Below, piece by piece: positions 42,448 through 50,964 of a DNA stretch of 64,000 nt. Position numbers and translations under genes: made by a program. This DNA comes from Rhizobium ecuadorense. GTDB lineage: Bacteria; Pseudomonadota; Alphaproteobacteria; Rhizobiales; Rhizobiaceae. Within the stretch, counting starts at the first letter, position 1, and every line of letters begins with the position of its first letter. The notes under the pieces are model-generated. The model saw only the letters and a program-made list of their open reading frames with translations, had not been told where the DNA came from and did not search any database. The stretch lies in assembly GCF_001187535.1 (NCBI RefSeq), contig NZ_LFIO01001075.1:62001-126000 (forward strand), given 5' to 3'.

Positions 42448-42855
42448 ATGTTTGATACCAAAATTGCCGTCGTCCTGCGAAACAATCTTGCCGGCTGGCA
42501 GAAGCTGAACGTCGCCGCCTTCCTGATGACCGGCATCGCCGGCGGCCATCCCGAAATCATTGGCGAGCCCTACAAGGACCGCGCCGGCAATCTCTACAAC
42601 CCGCTGTCGATCCAGCCGATCATCGTGCTCTCCGCCGACGAGTCGACGATATCAGCCATCCACCGCCGCGCGCTGGAGCGCGATATCACCGCCTCTCTCT
42701 TCATCGAGGAAATGTTTGCGACCGGCCACGACGCGGCCAACCGTGCCGTCTTCGCCGAATTCGCGCCCGACGATGCCAGGGTGGTCGGTATCGCAATACG
42801 GGCCGAAAAGAAGATCGTCGACAAGATCACCAAGGGCGCGACGATGCAGCAGTAA
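42448..42855 (+). CDS. DUF2000 protein
   Basis: A 135-residue protein. The pattern KIAVVLRNNLAGWQKLNVAAFL, then GGHPEIIGEPYKDRAGNLYNP, is the DUF2000 fold, thought to be a small ligand-binding alpha/beta protein. It sits divergently to an AraC regulator, the usual arrangement of a small regulated partner. A GTG at 42433 is an alternative start. A hairpin follows before the convergent OmpA-like gene. Function unknown. Confidence 0.75.
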   Translation: MFDTKIAVVLRNNLAGWQKLNVAAFLMTGIAGGHPEIIGEPYKDRAGNLYNPLSIQPIIVLSADESTISAIHRRALERDITASLFIEEMFATGHDAANRAVFAEFAPDDARVVGIAIRAEKKIVDKITKGATMQQ

Positions 42856-42882
42856 CAAAAACGGCCGGGCATAGCCCGGCCG
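42856..42882 (-). terminator. Terminator of the OmpA-like lipoprotein gene
   Basis: A nine-base CGGCCGGGC/GCCCGGCCG stem with an ATA loop. The minus strand then has GTTTTTGTT. It is between the DUF2000 gene and the convergent OmpA-like gene and could serve both. Confidence 0.75.
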
Positions 42883-42904
42883 CTTGAAAGACGGAAAATC
42901 CGAC

Positions 42905-43570
42905 TCAACCCTGTGTGATCGGCGCGATCTGGATTTCGACGCGGCGGTTCTGGGCGCGGCCGGCTTCGCTGGCGTTGGAGGCGACCGGCTGCGACGGGCC
43001 GAAGCCGACGGCGGAGACGCGGCGCTGGTCGATGCCCTGGCCGCCGAGATAATCGGCGACCGAAAGCGCACGGCGCTGCGACAGATCCTGATTGTGCTGC
43101 AGGCTGCCGGTCGAATCCGTGTGGCCGTTGACGTCGATCAGCGTGCGGTTGAACTTGCGCAGCACGATCGCCACCGAATTCAGCGTCGGATAGAACCCCG
43201 GCTTCACCGCGTCCTGGTCGACGTCGAAGGTGATGTTCGACGGCATGTTGAGAATGATGTTGTCGCCGTTGCGGGTCACCGAAATGCCGGTGCCTTCGAG
43301 CTGGGCGCGAAGCTCGGATTCCTGCTGGTCCATGTAATTGCCGATTGCGCCGCCGGCAAGCGCGCCGACGCCGGCGCCGATCAGCGCTGCGTTGCGCTTG
43401 CCGTGGCCACCGCCGCCGACAGCCACGCCGACCAGAGCGCCGCCAAGCGCACCAAGCGCCGCGCCGCCCGCCGTATTGGAAACCTTCTGTTCACCGGTAT
43501 AGGGGTCGGTCGTCGTGCAGGCGCTGAGATAGCTTGCTGCAACAGCCAGAAGTACGAATTTCTTGATCAT
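42905..43570 (-). CDS. OmpA-family outer-membrane lipoprotein with glycine zippers
   Basis: A 221-residue lipoprotein. The signal peptide ends in the lipobox LSAC (C18). Two glycine-zipper stretches (GGAALGALGGALVGVAV and GAGVGALAGGAIGNYMD) precede the OmpA-like peptidoglycan-binding domain (VNGHTDSTGS, RRALSVADYL, ending in NRRVEIQI). The start is the ATG at 43570; the longer frame upstream has no ribosome site. It probably links the outer membrane to peptidoglycan, in the style of Omp16/YiaD. Confidence 0.9.
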   Translation of the reverse strand: MIKKFVLLAVAASYLSACTTTDPYTGEQKVSNTAGGAALGALGGALVGVAVGGGGHGKRNAALIGAGVGALAGGAIGNYMDQQESELRAQLEGTGISVTRNGDNIILNMPSNITFDVDQDAVKPGFYPTLNSVAIVLRKFNRTLIDVNGHTDSTGSLQHNQDLSQRRALSVADYLGGQGIDQRRVSAVGFGPSQPVASNASEAGRAQNRRVEIQIAPITQG

Positions 43571-43786
43571 GGACAGGATGGTCTCCGTTCGAAGCTGATG
43601 CGAGCAAATGGCAAGGATTGCGGCAAGAAAATGAAGATGCTCTCGTGATAGGGGAATTTCAGTCGCCGAAATAGGAGCCATGTTGCCGGAATGCGCTGAT
43701 ATCACCAGTTTTCGCGAAGTGGCAGAGCTTGCGGCTAGCTTCGCCACTGACATCTCCACAGGCATCTTTGGGAGCGCCCACTTCTC

Positions 43787-43927
43787 CTCCCTCATTCCTG
43801 TGCTCGTCACAGGAATCCAGCCACCGCGCGTCTGCGCGGTGAATAGCTCTCACCAAGCGTGAAAAGTCTCTCGCGCCCAAAGACTTGGGCGCACTGGATT
43901 CCTGTGACGAGCACAGGAATGAGGGAG
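43787..43927. repeat. Palindromic element with 34-bp perfect inverted arms
   Basis: Arms at 43787-43820 and 43894-43927 are perfect inverted copies of 34 bp (CTCCCTCATTCCTGTGCTCG... and its complement). Inside are two further hairpins, around CACCGCGCG and GCGCCCAAAGACTTGGGCGC. The whole is 141 bp and resembles a RIME-like or MITE-like unit. The rest of the 452-bp gap between the OmpA-like gene and the flagellin gene shows no gene. Confidence 0.75.
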
Positions 43928-44022
43928 AGTGGGATAGCACCGCCCCAAAATCGACCGCCGATATCTCGGGAGATCAATAATGGGATAGGCAGTGCGCCGC
44001 TCTCAGCATCCAATCACAACCT

Positions 44023-45021
44023 TTAGAAATTATGGAACAACTGCCTGACCGTATCATACGTCGCATTGGCGATGTTCAGCGATTGCAGGCCGAGCTGCTG
44101 CTGCGTCTGCAACGCCTTGAGCTTGCTCGACTCTTCCTCCATGTCGGCATCGACAAGCCGGCCGATGCCGGCGGTGTTGTTGTCGTGCAGTTTGGTGGCG
44201 AAATCGTTCTGCAGATTGATGCGCTTTTCCAATGCGCCGAAGGCCGAACCGACCGTCGTCAGCTGCGTCAGCGCGGCATCGACGACGCTGATCATTTCAC
44301 CGATCTGCCCCTGCGTCGTGGCGTCCGAAAGCGAGATCACCACCTGCCCGGTGGTGGTGCCGTTCTTGCTTTCCATCAGCACATAATTCTGCGAGGCGCC
44401 GAGCTCGGTGGCGAAGTAGGCCGATGTCAGCACGCCGTATTCGCCGGAACCGGTGGCGCGGTCGTCGATCAGATAGCGCGCGTCCTTGGAGCTCGTCGCT
44501 CCCACAGGCGTATTGTCGATGTGATAGCTCAGCATGCCGACCGAGACCGTGCCGTCCGCATTGCGGATGAAGGAAGCCGGGATCTGGCGCGGCTGCGTCG
44601 GCGTCGCGTCGTTGTTGAGAATCACCCAATTGTCGCTGTTGAAGGTCGCCGATTCCGAAACGCTGCGCAGTTGCTCCTGCAGCTGTTTGATCTCTTCGTT
44701 GACCTTGTCCTTGTCAACGCCGTCTTCGGTCGCGGCAACCAGCTTGGCTTTGATCTCGGAGACGACGTCGATGACGTTTTCGACGCCGGTATAGGCTGTG
44801 CCCATCGTCGCAGCCGCCATGCCGAGCGCATCCTGGATCGCCGACACAGCCTTGTTGTCGGTGCGCGCGGTGGTGGCGACCGACCAGTAGGCGCCATTGT
44901 CGGCGGCTTTCGCGACACGCAGGCCGGTCGTGATGTGGTTTTGCGTAACCGTCATATTGCGGTTGATATCGCGCAGCACATGAAGCGCCGCGTCCACGGA
45001 GACGCGCTGATAAATACTCAC
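44023..45021 (-). CDS. Solitary divergent flagellin
   Basis: A 332-residue flagellin. The N-terminal D0/D1 region (ITTGLRVAKAADNGAYWSVATTARTDN and ALGMAAATMGTAYTGVENVIDVV) and C-terminal D1/D0 region (LQTQQQLGLQSLNIANATYD) are clear, and the central part is short, as in rhizobia. The start is GTG at 45021, giving VSIYQRVSVDAALHVLRDINR rather than the usual TSILTN. There are no flagellar genes around. It is probably a minor flagellin; R. leguminosarum has several dispersed fla genes. Confidence 0.85.
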   Translation of the reverse strand: MSIYQRVSVDAALHVLRDINRNMTVTQNHITTGLRVAKAADNGAYWSVATTARTDNKAVSAIQDALGMAAATMGTAYTGVENVIDVVSEIKAKLVAATEDGVDKDKVNEEIKQLQEQLRSVSESATFNSDNWVILNNDATPTQPRQIPASFIRNADGTVSVGMLSYHIDNTPVGATSSKDARYLIDDRATGSGEYGVLTSAYFATELGASQNYVLMESKNGTTTGQVVISLSDATTQGQIGEMISVVDAALTQLTTVGSAFGALEKRINLQNDFATKLHDNNTAGIGRLVDADMEEESSKLKALQTQQQLGLQSLNIANATYDTVRQLFHNF

Positions 45022-45244
45022 GGGAACTAAACTCCAAAACGCAAACAGGACGCAAACTGCACAAAGAAATGAACCGTTGCCGCGCGGACATTCATGTCCG
45101 GGGTCGCTGGGGTTCCAGCGCGTTGTGGCCTTCAAGAAACGAAGAAGACCAGCCGGTTGCTGCTCACGATCATTGCCGTTTATGCTTAACAAACGGCTAA
45201 ACTTCAGAAGTAATTTATCTTATTTCGCAAGGTTTCATACACCA

Positions 45245-45280
45245 TAAGAAACGCCGCCGAATGGGGATCCGGCGGCGTGT
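45245..45280 (-). terminator. Terminator of the RND efflux operon
   Basis: ACGCCGCCG/CGGCGGCGT stem with a ten-base loop. On the minus strand it is followed by TTTCTTA. Confidence 0.6.
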
Positions 45281-45298
45281 TCAATTCGGATGGAAGGC

Positions 45299-48200
45299 CT
45301 ATTCGGCGGCTTGCAGCTGTTCCTCGTCGGGTGCGGCGCGGGGCCGCGTGGCGACCGCCATCTCCTCGTGCAACCGCGCTTCTTCATGGGCGTGCGGTTT
45401 GCCGAAGCGGGCGAGCAGCAGATAGGCGACCGGCGTGATGAACAGCGTCACCAGCGTCGCGAAGCCGAGACCGCCGACGATCACCCAGCCGAGGGCGACG
45501 CGCGCTTCGGCACCGGCGCCGTGGGCAAAGACCAGCGGCACGCCGCCGAGGATGGTGGCGATCATCGTCATCATCACGGGGCGAAGGCGCAGCGCGCAGG
45601 CTTTTTCGATCGACGAGCGCACGTCCTCGCCCCGGTCGCGCAGCTGGTTGGCGAATTCGACGATCAGAATGCCGTTCTTCGCCATGACGCCGACCAAGAG
45701 CACCAAGCCGATCTGGCTGTAGATGTTGAGGCTGGAGCCGGTGATGATGAGCGCGAAGACGGCGCAGGCAAGGCCGAGCGGCACCGTTGACATTATGATC
45801 AGCGAGGACAGCACGCTCTCGAACTGCGCCGCCAGCACCAGGAAGATGATGACGATGGCAAAGCCGAAGGTCAGCGCCATGCCGCTCGAATTCTCCTCCA
45901 GCGTCGCGGCTTCGGCAAGCGGCAGCAGGCGTGCGCCGGCCGGCAGCAGCGGCTGCGCAAGCTGCGTCACCTGCTTGACCGCGTCGCCGAGCGACATGCC
46001 GTCCTTCAGACCGGCGGTGATCGCGACTGAGGCGAGCTGCTGCTCGCGGTTCAGCTGCGGCGCAACCGAACCTTCCTTCATCGTGGCGATAACCGACATC
46101 GGCACGATCTTGCCGTCGCCAGTTTTCAGGAACACGTTTTCGAGGTCTGTGGGATCGTCGATCGGCCGCGTCGTCGAGGTCAGCAGCACGGGATAGGACT
46201 CGCCGTCGACAAAGACGTCGACCACCGAGCGACCTTCGAGCAGCGACTGGATTGCCGTCGAAAGCCCGGTTATGTCGATGCCGAGATCCGAGGCACGCTC
46301 GCGGTCGATCGCCACCGACACCTGCGCCTGGCTAGGCTCGTTGGTCAGGCGCGGCGTATCGTACCGGCCGGTAGCGTCGAGGGCCTGGACCAGCTTGGCG
46401 GCAGCCGCCGTCAGCGCCTCATGATCATTGCCGATCAGCGCCATCTGGACGCCGCTACCGGCGCCGCGGATGCGCAGGCTGTTGGAGGAGATGGCATTGC
46501 CGCGCAGTGCCGGCACCCTTGCTGCCGCCTGATTGATGTCGCCGACGATCTCCGCCTGCGTCCTGTGGCGTTCTCCCCAGGGCGCTAGCGTCAGCACCAT
46601 GAAGCCGCTGTTCAGCGAACCGCCCTGGCCGGAGATCGAGAAGATGTTGCGGATATCGCCGCGGTCGACGAGCGGCTGCAGATTTTCCTCGACGAGCTGC
46701 ATCTTGTCGCGGGTGTATTCGAGGCTCGATCCCTGCGGCGTCGTCAGCCGCATCATCACCATCGACCGGTCCTCTTCCGGCGTCAGTTCGCTCCTGACGC
46801 TCGAGAAGGCGACGAGTGCCGCGCCGGCAAAGATCACCGAGAACAGGATGACGATGAAGGGCGCATTGAGACATCCGTGCAGCGCCCCTTTGTAGAGCCG
46901 GGCAAGCGCCCCGCCCAGACGGCCGAGCGCGCCGTGATCTTCGATCATCGGCTTCGTCAGCATGCGCGAGGCAAGCATCGGGCAGAGCGTCAGCGCCACG
47001 ATCGACGACAGGCCGACGGAGAAGGCGAGCACGAAGCCGAACTCACGGAAGAGGCCGCCGACCTGTCCCGGCAGGAAGGAAAGTGGGATGAACACGGCCG
47101 CGAGCGTCGCGGTCGTCGCGACAACGGCGAAGAACACCTCGCGCGTTCCAAGCACGGCGGCCGCCCGCGGCCCCATACCTTCGGCGCGCCGCCGCACGAT
47201 GTTTTCGAGCACCACGATCGCGTCGTCGACGACGAGGCCGGTCGCCAGCACGATCGCCAGCAGTGTCAGGATGTTGATCGAGAAGCCGACCATATAGATC
47301 GCCGCCAGCGTGCCGATCAGCGCCACCGGCATGCTGACCGCCGGGATCAGCGTCGCCCGCCAGTCGCGCAGGAAGAGATAGATGACGGCGGTGACGATGA
47401 CGGCGGCAAGCACCAGCGCCAGCACCACCTCGTGGATCGCGCCCTGGATGAAGACGGCGTCGTCGCTGGTGATCGCGATCGTCGTGCCCTCGGGCAGCGT
47501 CTTCGACAATTGCTCGACGGCGGCCTTGATGCCGGTCGAGATGTTCAGCGTGTTGGATTGCGCTTGGCGGATGATGCCGAGGCCGATGCCCGGCTTGCCG
47601 TTCGAGCGCAGCGCCGTTTCGCCGTCGCGTGGGCCTAGCGTCACCGTCGCGACGTCGCCGAGCCGGACGCGGTCCTGCAGCATGACGTTGGCAAAATCCG
47701 CCGGCGTCTGCAGGTTGGCAGTGGCGCGCACCACAATATCCTGCGTATTGCTCTTCAGCGATCCCGCCGGCACGTCGAGCGCGGCATTGTCGAGCGCCTT
47801 GGTCAGATCGCCGATGGTCAGCCCGCGGCTCGCCAGAGCGCCCTGATCGACATCGACGCGGAAGACCTTCTCCTGGTCACCATATTCCTCGACGTCGGCG
47901 ACACCGTCGACGGAGGCGAGGCGATCGATCACCTCGTTTTCGACGAGCTGCGTCAGGTCGTCCATGTTGAGATTGGTGGAGGTGACGGCAAGGCGCATGA
48001 TCGCCGAGGAATCCGAATCCGCCTTGACGATCTGCGGCGCATCCGCTTCATCGGGCAGGTTTTGGGTGATGCGGCCGATCGCGTCGCGCACGTCGTTGGC
48101 GGCGACCGCGAGATCGATCGTATCCGAGAATTCGAGCGTCACCCGGCTCTGGCCAAAGGAAGAGGTCGAGGAGATCGATTTCAGCCCGCTGACGCGCGCG

Positions 48201-48454
48201 ACCGCGCCCTCGATCACCTTGGTCAGTTCCTGGTCGATCGTCTGCGGCGATGCGCCGTCGAAAGTGGTGCGGACGGTGACGACGGGACGGTCCACATCCG
48301 GCAGTTCGCGCACCTCGACGCCGACATAAGCCGCAAGGCCGGCGACGACCATCAGCGTGTTGAACACCAGCGCCAGGATCGGCCGGCGAACGAAAAGCGC
48401 GGTGAAGCTCTGCTTGCCCGAGGCCCTGTCCTGATGAATTTCGGTCACATTCAT
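45299..48454 (-). CDS. RND efflux pump, HAE1-type inner-membrane transporter
   Basis: A 1051-residue RND permease. Two large periplasmic loops separate twelve transmembrane helices; the proton-relay Asp pair is in ATGLVVDDAIVVLENIV. The family exports drugs, solvents or dyes. It is in an operon downstream of its adaptor (overlap ATGA at 48451-48454). No outer-membrane TolC-type gene or TetR regulator is adjacent. The C-terminus is long and acidic (ATRPRAAPDEEQLQAAE). Confidence 0.94.
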   Translation of the reverse strand: MNVTEIHQDRASGKQSFTALFVRRPILALVFNTLMVVAGLAAYVGVEVRELPDVDRPVVTVRTTFDGASPQTIDQELTKVIEGAVARVSGLKSISSTSSFGQSRVTLEFSDTIDLAVAANDVRDAIGRITQNLPDEADAPQIVKADSDSSAIMRLAVTSTNLNMDDLTQLVENEVIDRLASVDGVADVEEYGDQEKVFRVDVDQGALASRGLTIGDLTKALDNAALDVPAGSLKSNTQDIVVRATANLQTPADFANVMLQDRVRLGDVATVTLGPRDGETALRSNGKPGIGLGIIRQAQSNTLNISTGIKAAVEQLSKTLPEGTTIAITSDDAVFIQGAIHEVVLALVLAAVIVTAVIYLFLRDWRATLIPAVSMPVALIGTLAAIYMVGFSINILTLLAIVLATGLVVDDAIVVLENIVRRRAEGMGPRAAAVLGTREVFFAVVATTATLAAVFIPLSFLPGQVGGLFREFGFVLAFSVGLSSIVALTLCPMLASRMLTKPMIEDHGALGRLGGALARLYKGALHGCLNAPFIVILFSVIFAGAALVAFSSVRSELTPEEDRSMVMMRLTTPQGSSLEYTRDKMQLVEENLQPLVDRGDIRNIFSISGQGGSLNSGFMVLTLAPWGERHRTQAEIVGDINQAAARVPALRGNAISSNSLRIRGAGSGVQMALIGNDHEALTAAAAKLVQALDATGRYDTPRLTNEPSQAQVSVAIDRERASDLGIDITGLSTAIQSLLEGRSVVDVFVDGESYPVLLTSTTRPIDDPTDLENVFLKTGDGKIVPMSVIATMKEGSVAPQLNREQQLASVAITAGLKDGMSLGDAVKQVTQLAQPLLPAGARLLPLAEAATLEENSSGMALTFGFAIVIIFLVLAAQFESVLSSLIIMSTVPLGLACAVFALIITGSSLNIYSQIGLVLLVGVMAKNGILIVEFANQLRDRGEDVRSSIEKACALRLRPVMMTMIATILGGVPLVFAHGAGAEARVALGWVIVGGLGFATLVTLFITPVAYLLLARFGKPHAHEEARLHEEMAVATRPRAAPDEEQLQAAE

Positions 48455-49656
48455 TGCGTGGCGACCTCCGCATTCGCGGCGACATCGGCGGAAACGCGCA
48501 CCGCCCCACCCTCACGCACGCGCTGCAGGCCCTGCGTCACGATCTTGTCGCCGTCCTTGAGATCGGCTTTGACGAGCACGAAATCCGGGTTGCGCTGCAC
48601 GACGCTGACCCGCACCTTATGCGACTTGTCGTCGGTCACCAGCCAGACGAAGGACCCTTGCGAATCCCACTGGACGGACTGCGGATCGACGGCCGGATAT
48701 TTATCACCGGGGAATTTCATGCTGACGCTGAAGGACATGCCGGCGCGCAGTTCGTCGGAAGAGTTGTCGATGCGGGCCCGCAATCGAAGCGTACGGCTTG
48801 CCGCGTCGATGCGGTTATCGACGGCCTCGACCACGCCGGAAAACATCTGTCCCGGCTTCGCCACCGACATCGCCTCGACCGGCTGGCCGACCGACACCGT
48901 GTTGGAGAAGCGCTCCGGCACCCAGAAGTCGACGAGGATTTCCGAACGGTCGTCGAGCGTGACGATCGGGATGCTCGTCGTGACGTTATCGCCGATATTG
49001 ACGGGCACGATGCCGACGATGCCGTCGATCGGCGCAATAATGTTGCGCCGTGCGAGATTGAGCTCGGCCGCCTGCAGCTGCAGCCGCGCGCCCTGCTCCG
49101 CGATTTCGGAATCGAACACATCCATGCGCGACACGCTGGATTTGATGTTGTGATAGAGATTGGATTTCTCGACGGCCGCTTTGACCGCCACATCAGCCTG
49201 GCCGCGGGCGATCACCTGCTCCTCGCTGTCGAGCTTGGCCAGCACCTGGCCGGCCTTCACCCTGTCGCCCGACTTGATGAGGATTTCGCGGATCGTACCC
49301 GAGGCCTGCGGCGTGACCGCGACCGAGCGGATCGCGTCACCGGTACCGATGGCGTTCAGCCGGTCGTTGACGACGCCCTGGACGACGGCCTGCGTCGCGA
49401 CGAGAATGGCGCCGTTGCGCCCACCGCCATTGCGGCGGTTCTGTCCCTGGCCCTCTCCCTGCCCCTCGCCACGCTGCTGGCCTTGCGCCCGGGCATCCCC
49501 CGTCTCCTCAGCCTTCGGCGCGATCCTGGAAACGATGCTCTCTGGAATACCTGCATCGCGCATCATTTCGCCGGCGCCGGGCACAAAAAAAACCCACGCG
49601 GCAAAGCCGGCAACGATGACGATGAGAGAAAGTATCAACTGCTTCCAAAAGGCCAT
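48451..49656 (-). CDS. RND efflux periplasmic adaptor (HlyD/MFP family)
   Basis: A 401-residue adaptor. A membrane anchor (LILSLIVIVAGFAAWVFFV) precedes a Gly/Arg/Gln-rich linker at about 50-80 (GQQRGEGQGEGQGQNRRNGG), then a lipoyl-like hairpin (KSGDRVKAGQVLAKLDSEEQ) and a beta-barrel with VPVNIGDNVTTSIPIVTLDDRSE. It joins the RND transporter to an outer-membrane channel encoded elsewhere. The stop overlaps the transporter start. Confidence 0.93.
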   Translation of the reverse strand: MAFWKQLILSLIVIVAGFAAWVFFVPGAGEMMRDAGIPESIVSRIAPKAEETGDARAQGQQRGEGQGEGQGQNRRNGGGRNGAILVATQAVVQGVVNDRLNAIGTGDAIRSVAVTPQASGTIREILIKSGDRVKAGQVLAKLDSEEQVIARGQADVAVKAAVEKSNLYHNIKSSVSRMDVFDSEIAEQGARLQLQAAELNLARRNIIAPIDGIVGIVPVNIGDNVTTSIPIVTLDDRSEILVDFWVPERFSNTVSVGQPVEAMSVAKPGQMFSGVVEAVDNRIDAASRTLRLRARIDNSSDELRAGMSFSVSMKFPGDKYPAVDPQSVQWDSQGSFVWLVTDDKSHKVRVSVVQRNPDFVLVKADLKDGDKIVTQGLQRVREGGAVRVSADVAANAEVATQ

Positions 49657-49896
49657 TCACGTCTCCAGAGGGACTCGAGGTTGGACCAGGGTCGGTCGAA
49701 AGAGGCGCCGCGGGATCAATATCCCGTCTGATGCGACAATATCGCGCGTTTACAGTTTACCGGCAAGCATAAGCAGCCGGCATTACCGATTTGTAATATC
49801 AGCAAAGAATGGGAATAACCCGACCGCTCACTTTTGCTTGAGCGAACCTCGCAAACGTCTTCGACGCCCCTGAAAAAACCAGCCGGGATCGCCGAT

Positions 49897-50796
49897 TTAC
49901 CGGCGCATCGACCATCGCAAGCCCATGACGGCGGCAATCCCCAGCATCGGCCACACCGCCCAGAACTGCCCCGTCCAGGTGAAGAGGTTGATGCCGACCA
50001 TGCCGAGCGCCACGATCGCCAGCGAGGTCACCTTCCGGTTGAACAGGATCTGGCTGCGATTCCAGGCGAAGGCAGCGACGACGGCGAGCGCAAGCACCGG
50101 AAAGCGCGCCCAGAAAACGCCCTGCCACGATAGAAGATTGATGCCGATCAGCACAGCCGCGATGACGCCGAGCACAGCGAACAGCCTGCGTCCGGCAGGC
50201 GCGGGTCTTGCTTCGGCGATCTCAGCCGCCGGCTGCGGCCGCGACGGGCTTGGTCGTTGGGGAGGCGGCGCCTCATCGCCGATCTTCACCGCATAGCTCG
50301 GCACGCCTTCATCGACGTTCTTCACCATCAGCGGCCCGAGAAACTCGAAACCGACAGCGACCTTGTTGCGGACCTGATCGTAGACGGTGCTCGATATGAC
50401 GATGCCGCCGGCCGAAGCCGAGGCCTGCAGCCGCGCGGCGATATTGACCCCGTCGCCGTAGATGTCGTCGCCTTCGACGATCACATCGCCGAGATTGATG
50501 CCGATGCGGAACAGCATGCGGCCGTCTTCCGGGCGGCGGGCGTTGAAACCGGCCAGTTCGTTCTGGGTGTCGACGGCCGCGCGCACCGCCTCGACCACGC
50601 TCGGGAAATCGGCGATCAGCCCATCGCCCCAGGTATTGATGACGCGGCCGCCATGACTTTCGATCAGGCGCCCCATCGCCTCCCGGCAGCGCTTCAGCGC
50701 CGCGAGCGTCCCCTCCTCGTCAGCCCCCATCAGCCGGGTATAGTCCTGCACGTCAGCACAGAAGATCGTCGTCAGCTTGCGCCGCGTTTCACTCAT
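49897..50796 (-). CDS. Class III adenylate/guanylate cyclase with C-terminal membrane region
   Basis: A 299-residue protein. The cyclase domain occupies residues 5-175: metal-binding D15 in FCADVQDYTRLM, the substrate pocket with D58 in NTWGDGLIADF, and the RIGINLGDVIVEGDDIYGDGVNIAARL block. A Pro-rich linker leads to four hydrophobic helices (about 205-295). Cyclases with such C-terminal membrane domains occur in rhizobia. The purine specificity cannot be judged safely. It is transcribed on the minus strand, 168 bp from the SpoVR gene. Confidence 0.85.
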   Translation of the reverse strand: MSETRRKLTTIFCADVQDYTRLMGADEEGTLAALKRCREAMGRLIESHGGRVINTWGDGLIADFPSVVEAVRAAVDTQNELAGFNARRPEDGRMLFRIGINLGDVIVEGDDIYGDGVNIAARLQASASAGGIVISSTVYDQVRNKVAVGFEFLGPLMVKNVDEGVPSYAVKIGDEAPPPQRPSPSRPQPAAEIAEARPAPAGRRLFAVLGVIAAVLIGINLLSWQGVFWARFPVLALAVVAAFAWNRSQILFNRKVTSLAIVALGMVGINLFTWTGQFWAVWPMLGIAAVMGLRWSMRR

Positions 50797-50964
50797 GGTC
50801 CCTCGTCTCCGCGCTATTCGCTCCCGGACGGTCGCTGCAAACGTGAATGTGGGTGACTGATGGGCGATTGCAGCGGCGGCAGGTTACTAAGCCTTTGTCT
50901 TCGTTGCCATCGATAATTGCGCACTATCGACGGCAACAAATGCGGCTTGGAGACATAGCGACGA

